The notes beneath the pieces were generated by a model. That model saw nothing but the letters and a program-made list of their open reading frames with translations, was not told the origin of the DNA and made no database searches. The translations under genes were made by a program, and so were the position numbers. From NCBI GenBank assembly GCA_027604505.1, contig JADIIX010000104.1, positions 1 to 64,000 on the forward strand: a DNA stretch of 64,000 bases. Direction: 5' to 3'. This stretch comes from Gonapodya sp. JEL0774. Taxonomy: Eukaryota > Monoblepharomycota > Monoblepharidomycetes > Monoblepharidales > Gonapodyaceae. Of the stretch, positions 52,806 through 64,000 are shown in pieces (the first letter of the stretch is position 1; each line of letters begins with the position of its first letter).

Positions 52806-53656
52806 ATGTCCAATCCCTTCACCACCACCACCATCTCCACGCCGGAACATGTCGCTAACGGGCTCGAAGTTCGTCGTGCGGTGTTGGGGGATTCGTATGT
52901 GGACAGGGCGCTCGGGAACATGGATGATTTCTCGAGGCCATTGCAGGTACGTTGTGTAAAGTGGAATAAATACTTTGATCTTGACGGGACAGTCTGAAGT
53001 GCCTTGATGGCCTTTGTTCCCATCACCGTTGCGAGAATCTCGAATCGAGGTCGCGCTCGACATTCAATTGTCAATGGTGAATGTCTTTCAAGTCATTTTT
53101 GGAGGTTGAGCCGTTTTGTCGATGATGCAATGAATTCGCTTGTTTCGCTTTTGCGTCTGATCCTTTCTCCCGTGCGTTGTAAAGGAAGCCGCCACCGGCT
53201 GGGCCTGGGGTGAAATCTGGACTCGTGATGGCCTTGACCGTAAAACACGATCTATGCTGAACCTCGCCATGCTGTCGGTGAGTGGCCCTACTACTTGAGT
53301 GTTGGAAACTGTGGAGTCAGGTCTTCTGGACGGAACCAATGTCATCTTCCGTGATTCGGCACAGGCCCTCAACCGCCAAACAGAGTTTAAAGTCCATGTC
53401 CGAGGTGCACTCAATAACGGGGTCACCCTCAAGGAAATACAGGAGGTTTTGCTTCAGGTTACTGTAGGTTGTGCTTTTTGTCGATGTTTTTTCGCCGAAG
53501 GCTTCGTTGCTCATCTCAGGACCTTGTTCAATTGCCGCGCTTTTTATAACATTGCATTTAAAGGCATATGCCGGGATGCCCGCCGGTGTAGAAGCTTTCC
53601 GCAACGCCGGGCAAGTCATTCAGGAAATGAAAGCTGAGGGCAAAGAACTAAAATAA
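52806..53656 (+). CDS. Carboxymuconolactone decarboxylase family protein
   Basis: Four exons, 52806-52946, 53185-53277, 53365-53463 and 53564-53656, join in phase to 141 residues, the normal length for the family. Motifs run in order: GLEVRRAVLGDSYVDRAL, GWAWGEIWTRDGLDRKTRSM, LNLAMLSALNRQTEFKVHVR, GALNNGVTLKEIQEVLLQV and AYAGMPAGVEAFRNA. They match 4-carboxymuconolactone decarboxylase, which makes beta-ketoadipate enol-lactone in protocatechuate degradation. The AhpD-type Cys-x2-Cys is absent, which favours the decarboxylase over the peroxidase-partner branch. Other pathway genes are not nearby. In many fungi single-domain members act outside aromatic catabolism, so the substrate is uncertain. 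Confidence 0.85.
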
Positions 53657-54019
53657 TAAGCGTGTGAGGTAATTGGGTTGAAGATGAATACAACTGATTG
53701 TTCCACGGGTGATTCTCGAAGTTGATTAGAGTAAAAGCAAGGGTCGGGGAGCATTCCGTGCAAGAACATAGAAGTCCGTTTACAATCTAATGTATAGTCA
53801 AATTGACGCTCATTTTCCCGGGAAGCATCCTTCTCTTTCGTCGTTCTTCTTGCCATCGATAAAATCCTCTATTGGAAACAGCTCCTTCCGATCTCTCATT
53901 CCCATTATTACTCGCCGTTCTGCGTGCCTCATTTCTCCCGTACATCATTGAAGTGTATTGAATTGGTGGCAGGAGTGGGGATGTGGTTGTGATCGAAAGT
54001 GGCACGTGGGATAATACCT

Positions 54020-54760
54020 TCACACGTTGGAATAAATCACCGTTCGCCTCCGCCCATCAGACCACAAAAATGAAAGGAAATACCAACCTCCCTCCCCCGC
54101 CCCAAACGACAACGCGTCCCCTTCCACTTTGTCTCCATCGCTCATGCCCTCCTCCCACCCTTGCCAGCCTCCAGGATATCCACGGCCATAAACCACATCC
54201 GGATCATTCATCTTGCTACCAACGACTGTTTTATGCGACTGACGAATGCCTTGTAGGTCCCCTGGTGGGCGGTCTATATGAACGTGGACGGGCCCGGCAG
54301 ATGATGGTTCCCTCGAAGGTGGTGGCGGCCGGGGTGGAGTGGGGGAACGATTTTCGAGTTCACGATATTGGTTCAGATGAGGTGTGATATCGAGGTCTAC
54401 AGTAATGAGTAATGGTGTGGTGTGATTCGCTCGTGCTCCGTTGGGAAACCGTATTTGTTTGTTCTCACCCTGCACCACGAGCCCCACGACATTCATCGAT
54501 GCGCCTCTCGGAGAGACGCTCTCATTGTCCGTAACCATAATGCCCATTTTTTCTAGCTCCGCACTGGTGGAAAGTGCGACTCATACATTTGCATTCAACA
54601 GAGAAAAGTCTCGGATGAATGAGAATGCTCACCGCGACTGGTGCCGCCGGTGCAAGCCGGATGGTTCATGATCCTGGGGTATCTCTTTGGCTTCAGCGCA
54701 CTTGGGTATTTGTGCAGCCAAGGTGGAGGGAGTGCTGAACGCAAACAACCATCAACTCCG
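54020..54760 (-). CDS. Uncharacterised protein, Pro/Gly-rich C-terminus
   Basis: A first exon near 54760-54632 (PKCAEAKEIPQDHEPSGLHR) joins in phase, through GGTGAGC and CCACCAG, to the exon containing AELEKMGIMVTDNESVSPRG, NVVGLVVQGENKQIRFPNGA and PLLITVDLDITPHLNQYREL. A Pro-rich segment and a Gly-rich tail (VVYGRGYPGGWQGWEEGMSD) follow. I do not recognise a domain. No in-frame ATG is visible in the first exon, so a further 5' exon may exist. The 3' end may extend through another intron (GTTGGTATTTCC) toward 53.8 kb. Confidence 0.4.
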
Positions 54761-55066
54761 AAGTCGGTGCCAGTTGGGGTACAAATCACAACACACTCGG
54801 ACATATCTGTGGAATGGCTATAAAGACAGTAGCGCTGGGAGAAACGAGAAAGAAGTAACAGAGTTGGAAAGAAACAGATTGTATAAGAATTACGTCATCT
54901 TTCCACACAAAATTGGTAGATGTCGAAGTATAGTGATCCCGTGAGCAAAAATGTGAATCCGAAATCAGTACTTCGATACGGCAGTATTATAGGCAACCAA
55001 ATATTCGTTCCCGAATTAAGTAGCAAATCATGTGGGCTTCCTACCCGCAATTTGACACGGTTCCAC

Positions 55067-56089
55067 TCAGAACCATCCCACGAGTCTCTTAAACAGTTTT
55101 GATCCGCCCCTCTTCATACCGGATACTTCTTCTGCCGCTCCCCCTCCCCAACCGGGCACACCGTTTAACCCAGGTGTCGTGCCCCGCCCGGGCGATTCCG
55201 ACGCACCACGCGATGTTGGTGGGGTTGTTCGTGGAGATAATGGACCAGTGGTTGGCGTTAATGGCGCCTGCGAGGCTGATTGCGTCTGTGGTGTAGCACC
55301 GTATGTCTGAAGTGCCATTGCCGCCGACAAGCGGGCGTTGAAATCCCGCGTGCCTACGGGGGTCGATGCACGGAATTGCGGATTCGTGGCGAGAGCTAGG
55401 AGCACATCTGCCTGTGTTGCGGTGCTGCCATCGGGCAACGGCGATGTGACTCCATTTGTGCGTGGAAGGGCGTACGGGGACGAAAATGAGAGACGTGGAC
55501 TGGGTAGCGGGGATGGGAATGTGTTTGGTGGTGTAGAGGTGGAGCGAGCACGGTCACGTTTCGAATTGCGACGTGTGGTGTTTCGAATTCCTGGTCCAGG
55601 TGACTTAGATGTGGGTCGCGTAGCCATCGAGGACTCCCCTAGGTTGTCGTCAGCAGTAAACGCAGATTGAGGGGCGGGTGCGCTGCTCCCGATAGGCGTT
55701 TTAGGTCGTCCTTGTCCTGAGCCACTTGCCACTGGTGTGCGAGGACGGGAACTCCCCTTAGCATTAGCATCTGTGCCGGCACTCGGCGACGGCGGTCTCC
55801 CAAACGCATACCCAGCCGGAGAGTTTGGTCTCGATCTAAACGCATCTATAAAAGGCGTCGTGGAGGGGGTCACGGACGAGTGGTGAATGGCAGGGGAAGA
55901 TTTGGAGGACGGGACAGCCGCGGGAACGCTTTGCCGGCGCTTGGGGTCCAGTGAGACGTGGTTTGGGCTATGGTAGTAGACGATGGAGGACGATTGAGGA
56001 GATTGGAAAACGGGGCTGAAGAGGGTGGTCGAGGTTATGTTCAGGTCAGGGGAGGTGAGAGACTGGCCAGAAGCATGCGGGCGCTGCAT
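55067..56089 (-). CDS. Ser/Pro/Thr-rich low-complexity protein
   Basis: Single-exon frame of 340 residues starting MQRPHASGQSLTSPDLN. It is rich in SP and TP sites throughout (SPSAGTDANAKG, RPRTPVASGSGQGRPKTPIG, FPSPLPSPRLSFSSPYALPR) and contains a basic patch TTRRNSKRDRARS. It ends with a short basic-hydrophobic helix, GSKLFKRLVGWF. The many S/T-P sites are typical of proline-directed kinase targets. No folded domain is seen, so the protein is probably disordered. The C-terminal amphipathic helix could bind a membrane. Translation is open over the full length, which is unlikely by chance at this GC content. Confidence 0.55.
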   Translation of the reverse strand: MQRPHASGQSLTSPDLNITSTTLFSPVFQSPQSSSIVYYHSPNHVSLDPKRRQSVPAAVPSSKSSPAIHHSSVTPSTTPFIDAFRSRPNSPAGYAFGRPPSPSAGTDANAKGSSRPRTPVASGSGQGRPKTPIGSSAPAPQSAFTADDNLGESSMATRPTSKSPGPGIRNTTRRNSKRDRARSTSTPPNTFPSPLPSPRLSFSSPYALPRTNGVTSPLPDGSTATQADVLLALATNPQFRASTPVGTRDFNARLSAAMALQTYGATPQTQSASQAPLTPTTGPLSPRTTPPTSRGASESPGRGTTPGLNGVPGWGGGAAEEVSGMKRGGSKLFKRLVGWF

Positions 56090-56162
56090 GGAAGTTATGC
56101 AGTCGGAACATTATTCAGTCAGTGTTCAGTCGGAAGAGTGAAACGGAAGACGATGACGAAAA

Positions 56163-57319
56163 TCAAAAGGGAAGTTTGCCCTGTTTTTTTGGGTGCTGGG
56201 CAGGAAGACCACAGGTATGTCGTCTCCATCCTTCCCTCCAAAGCGTCTCCACAACAATGAATTCGACTCCCTTCGCTTTTCTCACCTTTCCCAAGTCCTC
56301 CACCGCACCCGCCGTTGCTAGAAACTCCTCTCGCTTAGTATCCAACTGCTCCCCGAGCCCAACGAGCACCTCAGCAGCGGTTTCCATCTCGTGGAGCTTG
56401 AGTCGATATCTGAGATACTTGCGGTATTGCTTGGGGTGGATGGTGCGAATGATTTTCATGGGCTCGGGAAAGGTGGATTCCAGGGATTGAGCGACGGGGG
56501 AGTCCAGAGGGGCGGCCTGAAACGCAGAAGGCGTGAATAGAATCCTGAAACAACAAAGTTTGTTGCGTCGATATTAATCCTTTTCGAGCTCCGTGTTGTA
56601 GTGCGATAACTTCTCCAACAAGTCCTTGGCGTCCGGCGGGCTGCTCCTGTTACCGCTCTCAGATCCCTGTTCCTTTCTTGTCTTCAAAATTCGCTTTCAT
56701 TTTGATATTGTCGTCCGTGGCACCGGGTGGCTGGAGTTCCTCCGTCCTTCCCAGCTCCGAAACCGTTCTTCCCAATTTCTCTGAAAACTCCTCCTGGGTC
56801 ACAGTCAAAACCGAAAAACCGCTAAATGGCATATTCTTAAGGCGAAAACTGACCTCAGACTTTTCTGCAACTGAGGCGAACATGGATTCTGCTTCAGCGA
56901 GTCTGTCCGACGCAGATTGCAATTCCCGCGCAGCATCCTCCATGCCCTCGAGTGCGGGTTTCCAGCTTAAGAAAGTGGGCAAATCGTTAAATTCGTTCCA
57001 CTTGATCCAAACGTGCAATAGTGACCTACCGGATGTAAACTTCATAGACCATGGGACTGAACTCTCGTCTTACCAATTCCGCCACATTCAATCTGCTCGT
57101 CTGAGCCTGAGAATCTCCACCCTCTCCGCTACTCTCTCCTTTGTCGGTGCCTTCCTCGTCACCCACTTCAAGCGAACTGGCAATGTGAGCCGCATTGGTC
57201 TCAATGGTATCGATCCTCCTTCGCAGCGTTGAATACACAGCATGGGCTCCCGGATAGGCGGTAGCCACCGCCAGCGGGAACCTCGTATTGCTTACGGTGG
57301 TGGGGTCGATCCCGAGCAT
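56163..57319 (-). CDS. Uncharacterised helical / coiled-coil protein
   Basis: Starts MLGIDPTTVSNTRFPLAVAT. The first exon includes YSTLRRRIDTIETNAAHIAS and an acidic Glu/Gly stretch. Middle pieces are EGMEDAARELQSASDRLAEA and FSEKLGRTVSELGRTEEL, and the last exon holds FQAAPLDSPVAQSLESTFPE and PKQYRKYLRYRLKLHEMETA. Heptad-like spacing in the middle exons suggests a coiled coil. The exons around 56550-57030 are not joined with certainty, and it is possible that two genes are merged here. No family recognised. Confidence 0.45.
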
Positions 57320-57349
57320 GGACCTTTGTTCTATCGTGATTGAGCTCAA

Positions 57350-57791
57350 CCAGAAATTTTGCTAGCCTGCACTGCGGGCCCCAAATTTCTGAGAGCTTTC
57401 AATTTACTTTGCCGCTTTTCTTCTCAGTTCGTTCCGCGTTGCCGCGCCGAATCCGATTTTTCTCCCAGAGGCCGAAGGTGTGGGAGGGGAGCGGCAAGAC
57501 AAAGTGCTAAATGTGCGGTGTGATATTTATTAAGCGGCCACTGCTTGTCTCGAAAGGGAGAAAATATTGTAATCGACGTTAGGCAATCAAGGATTCTACC
57601 ACTCAAGTTGGAGGAGTTAAACATTTTAAGCAGCGGCATTACAACTCCTTCGCAGGTGAGGGCCATCGAGAAGTCCCTTCGGCACCGCAAACGGCAGCAA
57701 GTGGCGGCAAACGGCTGGACCGAAAAAACATGTAGAGGAAGTTCTTGAAATGCCTATATACAAAAATAAGTGTTCTCCGCATGTAACCTTT
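57350..57791. other. Intergenic region
   Basis: No gene supported. It holds the 5' region of the coiled-coil gene and the 3' end of the large membrane protein gene. Confidence 0.4.
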
Positions 57792-60700
57792 TCAGTCGTC
57801 CTCGCTGGAAGCACCAGCCGACTGCACCAAGCGCACGAACTTCTCTGGCGCACTATGAAGAGGAATAGTTTGAATAAGCGTCACAACAGTCTCCATTTCC
57901 GCCTCCCGTTCCTCTATCAAGCGATTATAGATCCTGACGTAGAATGCTCCGAAAAGAGACACGGTAAGCACAAATAGAGCTATTGATGCAGACGAGGCTA
58001 ACGTGTTTCCTTGGGGCAGATAATCTTTGAGTATCAGATGATCAACCTCGCGTAGCCCAGCAACAATATCATGTTGTATCGCCTCCATGTAGAGTATCCT
58101 AGGGTCCGCAAAGTTATGGGTGGCTTTCAACGCGTTGACCTGACATCACGAACAACTTGACACCTATGTTCGTTTACCGACAAACTCCCTCAGTAGTCGA
58201 GCACTCACCACCAAAAATTCTTCGGCATTTTGAATGTAGTCGGCCAGCTGCTGATCCACAGGAGATAATGCCTCCTCAAGGGAGAATCCATATGATTCGT
58301 TGTATGTTCGAACGGCCGGGTCGCAGTTGTCGATCTTGCACCCCCAGCCTTCCAAGACTTCATGCACGATTGGGATGCTCGTAGTCGGGGGGTGTGGGAC
58401 TTCACCATGGCCGGTGAGAGCGTCTTCGTGCAGAGTTTTCAGTTTCACGATACTGGAATAGCAACAGAACCTCGAAGATCAGGAACATAACTTTTTCTTT
58501 GATCCATTCACCCACTAGTCTTTCATGTGCATTTCTTGCTCTCCAAAAGTCCACGTTGAGTTGTCTTCGTTGTGGAATGCAGGTTTTCGGGCAAATGGAC
58601 AACCGCAAAAGTCTCTCCAAAACCCACCTCCGAGCAGAACCTCGTATCCTAAAGTTCTCGTCATTCGCACCATAAACTTGCGTCCACCGGTATAGTTAAT
58701 GAGCTGACGAGGACAAAAAATCACTGTGTAACATCCATTCGATTTACAGAAGAGACATGACGTCGTCTCGTACATCGACAAAGGTCGCATTTATGGGTAG
58801 TCGAACCACCGCCGGAATGAGAATCGCGCAGCCGCAAGCGCACAGAGCGAGTAGTGAGGCACCGAGTATCAGAGATTCCTTTCCTTGTCGTCCGTCTCTT
58901 CCAGCGTCCTGTGACGGTAAACTCTTCTCGTCAATGTCAACATCATCCTCGGTCAAAAATTCCAATTGCTCGTCAATTGTTAGCAAAATTTCGTCCAGAA
59001 CTTTTGCCGGTATGCTTTGAAGAAACTTGAGATACTTCAATTGTGTCACTCGAACTTCGTGTATAAGCGGGTACCTTGATAAAAATTTAGGCTGATTGTC
59101 ACTAATGCTGCACCAAATCATGCTGCTCACCAAATTGTTGTCGCGTTTAAAGCCCCGAGGACTAACTGAAGGACCAGAATTACCTACGGATACTACTGGT
59201 GAAAAGTGGCAGTTCGCATCGGTGGATACTCGTCGACGTACCCAAAATATCAAAAGTTGATTCGACACAGTTTGGGTAAAAGATTCGCGTCCCGTATCAC
59301 AGACGGCTAGTTGAAAATGAATGACATTCTTCCTGCTCGCACGGAATCGTTGGCATACACATGATTTCGTACCTTTTAGGGTTTCTCCTACGGTGATCAT
59401 GCTGATATTCAATGGAAAGTTGTTAGTCTGTCACTGAACCCGTAACACGTCCATAATCGCCGTACTTATCGACTAGGAAGCGCAGTCTCTTGTCTTGAGT
59501 TGGTGGAGATCTTTGGAAGAATTGCATATCTGATAATCTGTCAAATAATGAGCACGAAGACGGAGAAAATCACCATCTACCTTCGGCGAGCAGGCTTCGA
59601 GCGTATTCATTAACACGACTAGCAACTTGGAACTGGTTCATGTATGCTGTTTCGGGCTGCCAAGTGTGATAGTCGTTGGTTATCTTGCTGTAAAGTTTGA
59701 CTTGAACCTTTTGCGAAGTGTCGGAACTTGAAGAAACTAAATAAGGTAGGCTGATGTTGCCATTCTGATTGTTTTGGTTGGCAAGGTCTTGTTTCCATCT
59801 GTTGTAGTTCGTTGAATCTCCAGTGCTTGCAAAGTAAGTCATGAGACGCGCAGCTTGTATCGTTGCGAGAGCTGTTCGGCCGATTTCTGTGGTTGTCAAG
59901 AATGAATCGACGTCGGCAGACACTAAATCATAAACGTTGCGTGATGATTATGAGAGATCCGGATCGAATCAGGGGTTGGCTCACACGAGTGAAACACTGT
60001 GTTTGTGTACCCAAAAGCAAAGGACGTAAGGACCAGACAGATTACGGATAGCGCTTGTAGACGAGTGCGATAGTTTCGGGGAACATGCACTAGTCTTTTC
60101 ACGAACTCCAGCCGATTTGCCCGTGCACGTCGGGCTTCTCGGCTCTCGCCAGTTGCCTGACTGTCACCATGGGAGCTAGCAGCTTTGCGTGGATGTGGCA
60201 TTCTGCGATCTTGCATGGAAACTTCTTGAGTTTGTTCTTTCCCGTCTGATTCACTGGCTTCAGTTCCATTTTCATTGCCTGACTGACCGTTGATGGTAAT
60301 TGAAAGCAGCGAACCGCTCTCTAATTCACTTTCTGGGTCAGATATCGAGTCGTCCTCAGAGTTGTTGAGGGCTGCATTTTCTAGTTCTGATTTCACAAAA
60401 TTGAGCCATAGAAAATTTTTCCCTGTCGTTGTAACATCACAAACCTTCGGCGACGGAAAGCAGCCGGCGACATTCCTCGGAGTCCGCAAGCACTGTACGA
60501 TTGAAGTCCGCGAAAAGTCTGAGCATATTCTTTGATTTGGGGAACCTGGTTATAAGTCTTTGATAATTGTCTCTAAGGGACAGTTTCATTGGTGAGTAAA
60601 GCCGATTGCGATCGTGTTAAAATTAGGATACCTTGCTCTTGCCGTGGCACTGGCAATTGAATTCAAGTAATCTGGATACTTGAGGTAATCTTTATTTGTA

Positions 60701-63216
60701 GTAGCTCGACGCACGCATGTCCAAAAGGCTTTAAGCTCCGTGAGACTCGCAATGTGCTAATTTAAGCGCGGATTCAAACCTTGTCCATTCGCATATGAAC
60801 TCTCAGAACTCACGTATATCTTTGCATACTTTTCTTGACTGCTTATCTCGATAAATCTAAAACAGAGAAACCATCATACAACCTAGGTGCCATGTTGACC
60901 GAGTTTGGGGGACTCACGAGGAAAAATTAAGGTCGCTCTTCTGAACTTCTTTACTTTTTTGAGACTGCTCCGCAAGCTTTTCGCAAACAAAGCCCATAAA
61001 GCGAACATCAAACGCAACATTAATGTTGAAGATCTTTTCTAAAAGGTCAAAGGCCTTCTCGGCGTTGGTTTCATCTGGTCTGTGCACGGCGGTGGTGTCC
61101 TCTGGGAACGCCAACAAGTACAGTGCTGCTTCAATGAGAACCATGCCATCCTAAGGCCGGAATGAAAGGTAAATAATTGACAGGCTTGCAGTACAGGAGA
61201 CTGCACTTTGAGATCATTCATAGACACACGCACCTTGGGATACTGCAGGAAAGCAGCCTCCATGAGCTCTCGCACGAGAATTCGAGAATCTGGATCTTCA
61301 GAATCTCTCACGAATCGACAGGCGAGCTCAACATCATAGGGTGAATTGAAGATAGGGGGCTGATGGAACAGATATGCAGTCAGTATCAGAACGTTTGGTC
61401 ACACAAGCATGTCAACAAACCTCGTATTTTGACTTCTCAGTCGTTAGCCGAAAGATACTGACATAGAAGGTTGAGAAACTTCGCACATCAACGTTTCCTT
61501 TCGCGTTCGCTCTCAGGACTCACTTTTCCTCCACTCGATCTAGAATACCATCCAGACTTTGGCCATCAAGAGTCACCCGTCTTCCACTATTGTTGTACTT
61601 CATGGTGGCAAAGCTTTTACCTGTGCCTCTCATATCCTTCATCTTCGCTTTGAACCTCGCATAAATTTGGCGTGTGACAATTGTTCGAACTGCCCTGTTC
61701 AAGAAAGCACCCGCAAGGATGGAGGGAACGACAATCGCGGCCAAGAGACATAATGGTACGAGGCTGTCCGTAGCAGCCAGCCCAGAAACATCGCAAGCAA
61801 GAGAGATAAGCGACTTCAAAGAGGTTCAATGAATCAATGCTAGCAGCATCATGTTTAAGTGTGAAGCTACACCTCACCATGACAAAAGCAGCAAAGAAAA
61901 TGCCACTTCGTATTTCCTGAAGTGTCGCGTTATGAAAAGGTTGTTTTTGCACCGTTTCCTTCACGAGAGCGAACAAACAGACAACCAGAATTCCAAGTTT
62001 TGTAGATGTCGAGTCCAAAAACTGCCACACAAAAACCAAGAGCAGCTTGACAACTAGGTACAGCAAATCCGTCCGGCCATGCGCCCGGGAGAGAGTGTTC
62101 TTGGGCGATTTGGGATTACCGTCCACATAAATTAGAGCTGGAGTGGGTTCAAGCATATCAATAGTGTTATGGACCTCAGAAGCATGCAACATACCCATGA
62201 TAAGCGTATAGGGAAGAAAGAGAGCGAGACCGAGAACTAGAGTAGTTCAATCACGTTAGGTGGGTGGGTTGAAAGATTGTCTTGAAAGTATCTCCTCGTA
62301 CCAGAGAATATATATGGGATTATATGAGGCAAACTCGTGTAGCAAGTCACTTCAGGATATAACTCCAGCACACCGTGACGACAATCCACAATGGTAAGAA
62401 ATACTTCGGCGATAGCTTGAAAGGCGGGAACCCCATGTCAGTTTAAATATTCAAGGGCAGGATGCAAATTTGCCGTACTCACGAATGTTTAGAACCCCAA
62501 CAGCCAATAAGGTCCCTGCTCGTAGAAGGGAAAGGGGCCAAACAAACTTGAACTTCCCTCGACTGAAAGATATTCCACAGAATACGATGGTGCCAACTAA
62601 TGTTGCGACGAGAAGCCACGCGACTGAGACGATACCGAGAAAGGCATTGTACGAGGACGGTCGAAGAACCAAAGGATTCCAAATGTAGTGAATCCACGAT
62701 GGCGCGCCTGGAAGGCTTTTGGAGGTGAGCCGCGATACACAGTGGATTTAAATGTGATGCCAGAAGAAAACGTTCCCGCCACGAAACTCGTAAACGCTTC
62801 ACTGACCTGTAACCTGGATGCCAGCAGAAATAAAAGAGCTGCATATCTTCGAAGATGGTCAACGGGTATGCGAAGGACTGTGGTACTTCATTCCCTGTAA
62901 CCATAGAATGGAGGACCTGAAACAGTGTATGTTCGATTCTTGAGCGCCTCACGGCTGCCTTTGGTTTCGATGAAAAGCAGGGTGGTGGTGAAACTGTCAG
63001 GTCTACTCCTCCACCTTGGAGATTGTGAGAACATCACATCCTCACCTCCCTTTCTGCTCTCATGCGATTGCTGCTGCTCTCGGATCTGATAGGAACTTTC
63101 TCTACTGTAGCTCCGGCGGAAGAGAATGCCTGAGTCTCTTCCATGAGTTCGTTGGAGCTTCGAATTGCAGGATCCGGTGTTGGGGAGGAAGATTTGGCTT
63201 TCCCAAGGAGAGTCAT
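57792..63216 (-). CDS. Large multi-pass membrane protein, TmcB-like
   Basis: A long series of minus-strand exons. N-terminal part: a Ser-rich start (MTLLGKAKSSSPTPDPAIRS), then RRSRIEHTLFQVLHSMVTGN and FAYPLTIFEDMQLFYFCWHP, then TM segments (FLGIVSVAWLLVATLVGTIV, KFVWPLSLLRAGTLLAVGVL), DCRHGVLELYPEVTC and LSRAHGRTDLLYLVVKLLLV. A helical repeat-like region follows: SRILVRELMEAAFLQYPK, then MVLIEAALYLLAFPEDTT and INVAFDVRFMGFVCEKLAEQ. The C-terminal half has a basic stretch (RRARANRLEFVKRLVHVPRN) and at least four more TM segments (RLQALSVICLVLTSFAFGYT, ILGASLLALCACGCAILIP, SIALFVLTVSLFGAFYV). This order resembles the TmcB ('tiny macrocysts') family known from Dictyostelium and expanded in early-diverging fungi. 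Molecular function is unknown. Exon limits are approximate. Confidence 0.5.
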
Positions 63217-63924
63217 CCTTCAAATTTGAATGGGCGGCGATCAAATCAAGAGGGATAATGATCCGGCTCTCGGTGAAGATCAGGTGCTGGGACATTGCAG
63301 CCAGGCATTCCCGCCCTTTCCCGCCAATACCAATACGAAGTTTGTATCCACGAAGCACCCATATGAGCGCTGCCGAACAAGTTTTAGTTGATGGTGACAG
63401 GGCAACAGTGCTACTACTAATGTGATGTGGGCTTGCCGTTCAAACACAAGATTGGGCGAGAATACATAATGGGACGTGAATGCGATGGCCTCATTCCTCA
63501 TCGTAGTGAGAGGAAGAACTTGAGGAAAAACAACCTTGAAATGTTAATTGAGAGCGTTTCAAACTCATTATAAGTAAAACATGGTGAGGGCGCCAGTCCA
63601 CTCCAGGTACAAATAATTATGGAGTTGCACCCCGGCATGAACACAAACGGAGCGACCAAAAACCGGAGTGGCCTCACGGAGTGCCTCCAACGGAGTGTTC
63701 CCTTTAGGGGGTCCAATGTTTGGTACCCCTCTAATTATTCAGTAGTTGGGTTACCTTGACTGTGATTAGCGGATTAACATGTGTTTTGATTTTCACAACT
63801 TGTGCTGCCTTTGATCTGTGATTGCGAGCCTTCGAAAGCGAAGTGGCTTCCATGGGGGGCTGTGACGAGTCCCTCACCAACTTACTCACAACAAAGTCTT
63901 CTGAAGCTCACTACAAGTTCTGCT
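63217..63924. other. Divergent promoter region
   Basis: No gene seen. A cluster of CGGAG-type direct repeats lies near 63642-63695 (CGGAGCGAC, CCGGAGTGGC, ACGGAGTGCC, ACGGAGTGTT). It probably serves as promoter for the genes on both sides. Confidence 0.4.
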
Positions 63925-64000
63925 ATGTCTTCTGCCATCGATATTGACCGCATGGACTCCTCCTCGGCGTCGGGAAGGTCAACTCACCGGGACGAGCCTC
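63925..64000 (+). CDS. N-terminus of a gene leaving the window (partial)
   Basis: An ATG at 63925 opens a frame MSSAIDIDRMDSSSASGRST that stays open to the window edge. Its Ser/Asp-rich start is typical of a disordered N-terminus. It is divergent from the large membrane protein gene. Nothing else can be said about its identity. Confidence 0.4.
   Translation, partial: MSSAIDIDRMDSSSASGRSTHRDEP

Overview
The window looks like nuclear DNA of a fungus, probably an early-diverging (chytrid-like) lineage. Genes are closely spaced on both strands and carry many short introns, mostly about 50-100 nt, with GTGAGT/GTAAGT-type donors and CAG/TAG/AAG acceptors. Two genes argue against Ascomycota or Basidiomycota: a Tousled-like kinase, which budding and fission yeast lack, and a large TmcB-like membrane protein, a family I associate with early-diverging fungi and amoebae. 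The taxonomic placement is inference. I found no tRNA or rRNA gene and no CRISPR array.

Layout. 1-400: 3' end of a Ty3/gypsy chromovirus-like retrotransposon with its 3' LTR. 515-17.8 kb: housekeeping block with an F-box protein (-), a MOV10/SDE3-type RNA helicase (+), a Tousled-like kinase carrying an extra SANT/Myb domain (-), an unidentified gene (+), a NIT2-type omega-amidase (-), a GNL1-type circularly permuted GTPase (-) and a cupin_5 protein (+). 18.5-37.8 kb: accessory-looking region holding three intact paralogues of a BCS1-like AAA ATPase (A at 18.6-19.9 kb on -, B at 22.0-23.4 kb on +, C at 36.5-37.8 kb on +). Between them lie short tandem repeats, two MFS transporters, a large low-complexity F-box protein, a wax-synthase-like MBOAT acyltransferase and a CAP/SCP secreted protein. 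38.0-47.1 kb: a DUF4202 protein and a full-length ABCC/MRP transporter. 47.8-57.3 kb: a small zinc-finger protein, a small membrane protein, an F-box plus EF-hand protein, a carboxymuconolactone decarboxylase and three poorly characterised proteins. 57.8-63.2 kb: the TmcB-like membrane protein. 63.9 kb to the end: the first codons of a gene that leaves the window.

There is no operon logic. Links between genes are divergent promoters (F-box/MOV10, TLK/unknown gene, GNL1/cupin_5) and dispersed duplication. The most unusual items are the kinase with the embedded SANT domain and the AAA ATPase trio. The trio lacks the membrane anchor of classical Bcs1, shares a 140-nt block that is identical or nearly so in all three, and has a duplicated promoter shared by only two copies. 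Where I could join exons in phase with canonical splice sites I give the exon coordinates; elsewhere gene limits are approximate.
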